NCBI RefSeq assembly: GCF_049532965.1
Contig: NZ_CP186694.1
Location: 310,001 to 374,000 of the forward strand
Origin: Roseateles sp049532965
Lineage (GTDB): Bacteria; Pseudomonadota; Gammaproteobacteria; Burkholderiales; Burkholderiaceae_C
DNA length: 64,000 bases
Reading direction: 5' to 3'
Position numbers and translations under genes: made by a program. Below, in pieces: positions 61,254 through 64,000 of the stretch. The stretch's first letter is position 1. Every line of letters starts with the position of its first letter. Below the pieces are notes generated by a model. It worked only from the letters and a program-made list of their open reading frames with translations. It was not told the origin of the DNA and did not search any database.

Positions 61254-62405
61254 TCAGGTGGGAAAGGTGCCCGGCAGGAGCACCTGCCGATCGACATCGC
61301 CGAGCGAGCGGTGCCCACAGAACGCCATCGTGAGATCCAGCTCGCGATGAATGATCTCCAGCGCGCGGCTCACGCCGGGACGTCCCATCGCGCCGAGGCC
61401 ATACAGGAACGCCCGGCCGATGTAGGTGCCGCGCGCCCCCAGCGCCCAGGCCTTGAGCACGTCCTGCCCGGAACGGACGCCCCCATCCATGTGCACTTCG
61501 ATGCGGTCTCCCACCGCATCGACGATGCGCGGCAGCGCGCGGATGCTCGACTCCGCGCCGTCCAGTTGCCTGCCGCCGTGGTTGCTGACGATCAGCGCAT
61601 CGGCGCCGGTGGAGGCGGCGATCTTCGCGTCCTCCTCGTCGATGATCCCTTTCAGGACCAGCTTGCCGCCCCAGCGCTCGCGGATCCACTGCACGTCGTT
61701 CCAGCTCAGCTGCGGATCGAACTGCTTGGCGGTCCACTCGGACAGCGAGCCCATGTCTCCCACGCCCTTCACATGCCCGACGATGTTGCCGAACTGGCGC
61801 CTCGGCGTGCGCAGCATGCCCAGGCACCAGCGCGGCTTGGACGCCATGTTGAGCAGGTTCTGCAGCGTCAGCTTGGGCGGCGCGGATAGGCCGTTCTTGA
61901 GGTCCTTGTGCCGCTGGCCCAGGATCTGCAGGTCCAGCGTCAGCACCAGCGCATCGCACTTCGCGGCCTTGGCGCGGTCGATCAGGCTGTGGATGAAGCC
62001 CCGGTCCCGCATGACGTAAAGCTGGAACCAGAACGGCACCGTCGTGTGCGCCGCCACGTCCTCGATCGAGCAGATGCTCATCGTCGACAGCGTGAACGGC
62101 ACGCCGAAGGCCTCGGCGGCCTGGGCGGCGAGGATCTCGCCGTCGGCGTGCTGCATGCCGGTCAAGCCGGTCGGCGCGATCGCAACCGGCATTGCCACGG
62201 GTCGCCCGATCATCTCGGTCGCGGTGCTGCGGCCCTCCATGTTGACCGCCACGCGCTGGCGCAGCTTGATGGACTGGAAGTCCGATTCGTTCGCGCGATA
62301 AGTGCCTTCGGTCCAGGAGCCGGAGTCCGCGTAGTCGTAGAACATTCGCGGAACGCGTTGCTGCGCGAGCACGCGCAGGTCTTCGATGCAGGTGATGACG
62401 CTCAT
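61254..62405 (-). CDS. lldD: FMN-dependent 2-hydroxyacid dehydrogenase (L-lactate type)
   Basis: The product is 383 residues, family-typical for L-lactate dehydrogenase/2-hydroxyacid oxidases. FMN and active-site motifs: FYDYADSGSW at the N-terminus, PVAIAPTGLTGM, FWFQLYVMRDR, and SNHGGRQLDGA with the catalytic histidine, then VHMDGGVRSGQDVLKAWALGA. It would oxidise L-lactate or a related hydroxyacid and feed the respiratory chain. The ATG MSVITCIEDL is chosen; the frame is open far upstream without support. It is convergent with the S46 gene. Confidence 0.9.
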   Translation of the reverse strand: MSVITCIEDLRVLAQQRVPRMFYDYADSGSWTEGTYRANESDFQSIKLRQRVAVNMEGRSTATEMIGRPVAMPVAIAPTGLTGMQHADGEILAAQAAEAFGVPFTLSTMSICSIEDVAAHTTVPFWFQLYVMRDRGFIHSLIDRAKAAKCDALVLTLDLQILGQRHKDLKNGLSAPPKLTLQNLLNMASKPRWCLGMLRTPRRQFGNIVGHVKGVGDMGSLSEWTAKQFDPQLSWNDVQWIRERWGGKLVLKGIIDEEDAKIAASTGADALIVSNHGGRQLDGAESSIRALPRIVDAVGDRIEVHMDGGVRSGQDVLKAWALGARGTYIGRAFLYGLGAMGRPGVSRALEIIHRELDLTMAFCGHRSLGDVDRQVLLPGTFPT

Positions 62406-62501
62406 GCGCCGGATGCTAGGGCAGCCCCGTGGGCCAGTCGAGCCCTGCCGCCCCGATGCACCGTGTCCGCTGTTGCAGCGGGTCCGCAGTACAGTGGCGC
62501 G

Positions 62502-62966
62502 ATGTCCGACGCCACCGACCGACCGCCCGCGCCCGTTGCCCGTGCCTGCGAGCCTGCTGCCCGGGCCGCAGGCATCGAGGCCGGCGCCCGGATGACGAAG
62601 CGGGCCGCGCTGTGGCGCCGGTTGCCCTGGATGGTGGCGGGCGCGCTGAGCCTGGCGCTGGGCGTGATCGGCATCTTCCTGCCGCTGTTGCCCACGACGC
62701 CGTTCGTGCTGCTGGCCGCGTTCTGCTTCGCGCGCGGGTCGGCGCGCTGCGAGGCCTGGCTGCTCGGCCACCCGCGTTTCGGTCCGGTGATCGCCCAGTG
62801 GCGCGCCAACCGCGCCGTGCCGCTGCGGGCGAAGCAGGCGGCGTGGGTCATGATGACCGTCAGCTCGATCGTTTCCGCCTGGGTGATGCCGGTCGTGCCA
62901 TGGCTGCCGGCCGTGTGTTGCCTCGTCGTCGGCCTGTGGTTGTGGAAACTGCCGACGGCTCCTTGA
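62502..62966 (+). CDS. ybaN: YbaN/DUF454 family membrane protein
   Basis: The product is 154 residues with membrane helices around MVAGALSLALGVIGIFLPLL and a C-terminal hydrophobic pair. PTTPFVLLAAFCFARGS and HPRFGPVIAQW are DUF454 hallmarks. The family is near 125 residues, so the ATG at 62592 (MTKRAALWRRL, 124 residues) is a fair alternative; neither start has a strong ribosome-binding site. Function unknown. A 12-base tandem array overlaps its end. Confidence 0.82.
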   Translation: MSDATDRPPAPVARACEPAARAAGIEAGARMTKRAALWRRLPWMVAGALSLALGVIGIFLPLLPTTPFVLLAAFCFARGSARCEAWLLGHPRFGPVIAQWRANRAVPLRAKQAAWVMMTVSSIVSAWVMPVVPWLPAVCCLVVGLWLWKLPTAP

Positions 62967-63027
62967 TCAGCCCTTTGATAAGCCCCTCGATCGGCTCCTT
63001 GATGAGCCTCTCCATCGACGCCTTGAT
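62956..63027. repeat. Six-unit 12-base tandem array
   Basis: Read on the minus strand, six degenerate 12-base units of the form ATCAAGG(A/C)G(C/T)CG follow without gaps, overlapping the last codons of ybaN. The 84-base gap to dinB has no gene. In one frame it would encode LIKEP-like repeats, but no ribosome-binding site or credible gene uses it. Confidence 0.6.
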
Positions 63028-63050
63028 CGGGAAGGTCGCCTGCGGGCCGC

Positions 63051-64000
63051 TCAACTGAACAAGCGCAGGTTCTCCGGCTTCGGCACGGTCGGCGTCGCGT
63101 CCGCGGCCTTCGATGCGGCGCGCCCCCGCTTCGCGGCTCCCGTCTCGCCGGGCCGGCTCAGCTTGCCGACGCGCACACCCAGCAGCCGCAGGCGCTGGCT
63201 GAGGTCGACGCGCTTCAGGCACAGGCCCGCTGCACGGCGGATCGAGGCCGCGTCCTGGACCGGCTCGTCGAGCGTGAGGTCCCGCGTGACCGTCCGGAAG
63301 CCCTCGAAGCGCAGCTTGATGCCGATGGTCCGTCCCAGGTAGCCCTTGCGCTGGAGGTCGGAGGCCAGTTGCTCGCACAGCGCGGTGAAGATCCGCGACA
63401 GCTCCGGCCGGTCGCGCTGCGCGTGCAGGTCGCGTTCGAAGGTGGTCTCGCGGCTGATCGACACGGGCTCGCTGTGCGTGACCACCGGCCGGTCGTCGAT
63501 GCCCCAGGCCGCCTGGTGCAGCCAGGCGCTGTAGCCGGGTCCGAAGTGCTGCTGGAGCAGCTCCGCCGGCGACGCCGCGAGCTCGCCGATGGTGTGGATG
63601 CCCAGCCCTTCCAGCTTCGCGCCGGCCTTCGGACCGATGCCGTTGATCCGCCGCACCGGCAGCGGCCAGATCCGCGTCGGCAGCTCCGCCATCGTGATCA
63701 CGGTGAGGCCGTCGGGCTTGTCGAGTTCCGATGCGATCTTCGACAACAGCTTGTTCGGCGTCACCCCGATCGAGCAGGTGAGGCCGGTGGCGCGCAGCAC
63801 CGAGTTCTTGATCTCCCTCGCCACCGCGCGCACGCCGCCCAGCGGGTCGTGGCCGACCGGATCGCGCGCGCCCGGGACCTCGGTCAGGTCGATGTAGATC
63901 TCGTCGATGCCGCGGTCCTCGATCACCGGCGCGATCTCACGCACCGCCGCCTTGAAGAGCCGCGAGTAGTGGCGATACGAGTCGAAATCCGCCGGCAGCA
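63051..64000 (-). CDS. dinB: DNA polymerase IV (5' end beyond the window)
   Basis: A Y-family translesion polymerase; about 316 residues are visible and the N-terminus continues past the window edge. IEDRGIDEIYIDLTEV carries palm acidic residues. GLTCSIGVTPNKLLSKIASEL, RINGIGPKAGAKLEGLGIHT (helix-hairpin-helix) and the little-finger domain (SISRETTFERDL) follow. The C-terminus NLRLFS resembles a beta-clamp-binding peptide. It acts in mutagenic bypass of DNA damage. Confidence 0.93.
   Translation of the reverse strand, partial: LPADFDSYRHYSRLFKAAVREIAPVIEDRGIDEIYIDLTEVPGARDPVGHDPLGGVRAVAREIKNSVLRATGLTCSIGVTPNKLLSKIASELDKPDGLTVITMAELPTRIWPLPVRRINGIGPKAGAKLEGLGIHTIGELAASPAELLQQHFGPGYSAWLHQAAWGIDDRPVVTHSEPVSISRETTFERDLHAQRDRPELSRIFTALCEQLASDLQRKGYLGRTIGIKLRFEGFRTVTRDLTLDEPVQDAASIRRAAGLCLKRVDLSQRLRLLGVRVGKLSRPGETGAAKRGRAASKAADATPTVPKPENLRLFS

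Overview
The window is very GC-rich DNA, densely coding on both strands. It looks like a plant- or soil-associated betaproteobacterium of the Burkholderiales, in the Roseateles/Mitsuaria/Rhizobacter style. That placement is inference: it rests on the HU protein with a lysine/alanine tail, a ChvE-type sugar-binding protein, paired DUF1800/DUF1501 genes, the succinyl-CoA:3-ketoacid transferase pair and a Ralstonia AWR-like protein. No rRNA, tRNA, CRISPR array or insertion sequence was seen.

The left half (about 95-31863) is one leftward-transcribed supercluster for hemicellulose use, best read as a xyloglucan utilization locus joined to xylose catabolism. It has three blocks. (a) 95-15554: a TonB-dependent receptor, then GH35 beta-galactosidase, GH74 endo-xyloglucanase, GH95 alpha-fucosidase, an SGNH esterase fused to an ExoP-like domain, GH1 beta-glucosidase, a GPH-family sugar symporter and a GH5 endoglucanase. 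(b) 15723-19841: xylR (ROK repressor), xylB and xylA, with GTGA coupling between xylR and xylB. (c) 20350-31775: GH43, GH39, GH31 (YicI-like alpha-xylosidase), GH9 and a ChvE-GguA-GguB monosaccharide ABC transporter. The secreted backbone cutters and side-chain enzymes carry signal peptides, while GH31 and GH1 do not. This suggests oligosaccharide import followed by cytoplasmic finishing. Two matching operators, TTAGTT-N9-(A/C)ACTAA, lie upstream of xylR and of GH43, so one ROK repressor probably controls blocks b and c.

The middle (32154-44453) holds a Tat-type lipoprotein with autotransporter-like strand repeats, an exported cyanophycinase-like peptidase, a B12-binding radical SAM protein with an unusual CX4CX2C cluster motif, an HU protein, a hotdog thioesterase coupled to a PAS-LuxR regulator, the two CoA-transferase subunits, and a 1075-residue protein. 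That last protein resembles AWR/RipA type III effectors and is preceded by a perfect plant-inducible-promoter (hrpII) box.

The right part (44634-64000) has two tandem DUF1800-DUF1501 cassettes followed by a PAS-LuxR regulator, a PhoD phosphatase, a broken RelE toxin beside an intact antitoxin, and then mostly housekeeping genes: dsbB, ridA, comEC, a small membrane protein, an S46 peptidase, an FMN-dependent 2-hydroxyacid dehydrogenase, a YbaN-like protein and a truncated dinB.

Four intergenic clusters of REP-like stem-loops built on CCCTCTCCCGC arms punctuate the window at unit boundaries (about 20.0-20.3, 31.9-32.1, 41.0-41.1 and 53.9-54.1 kb).
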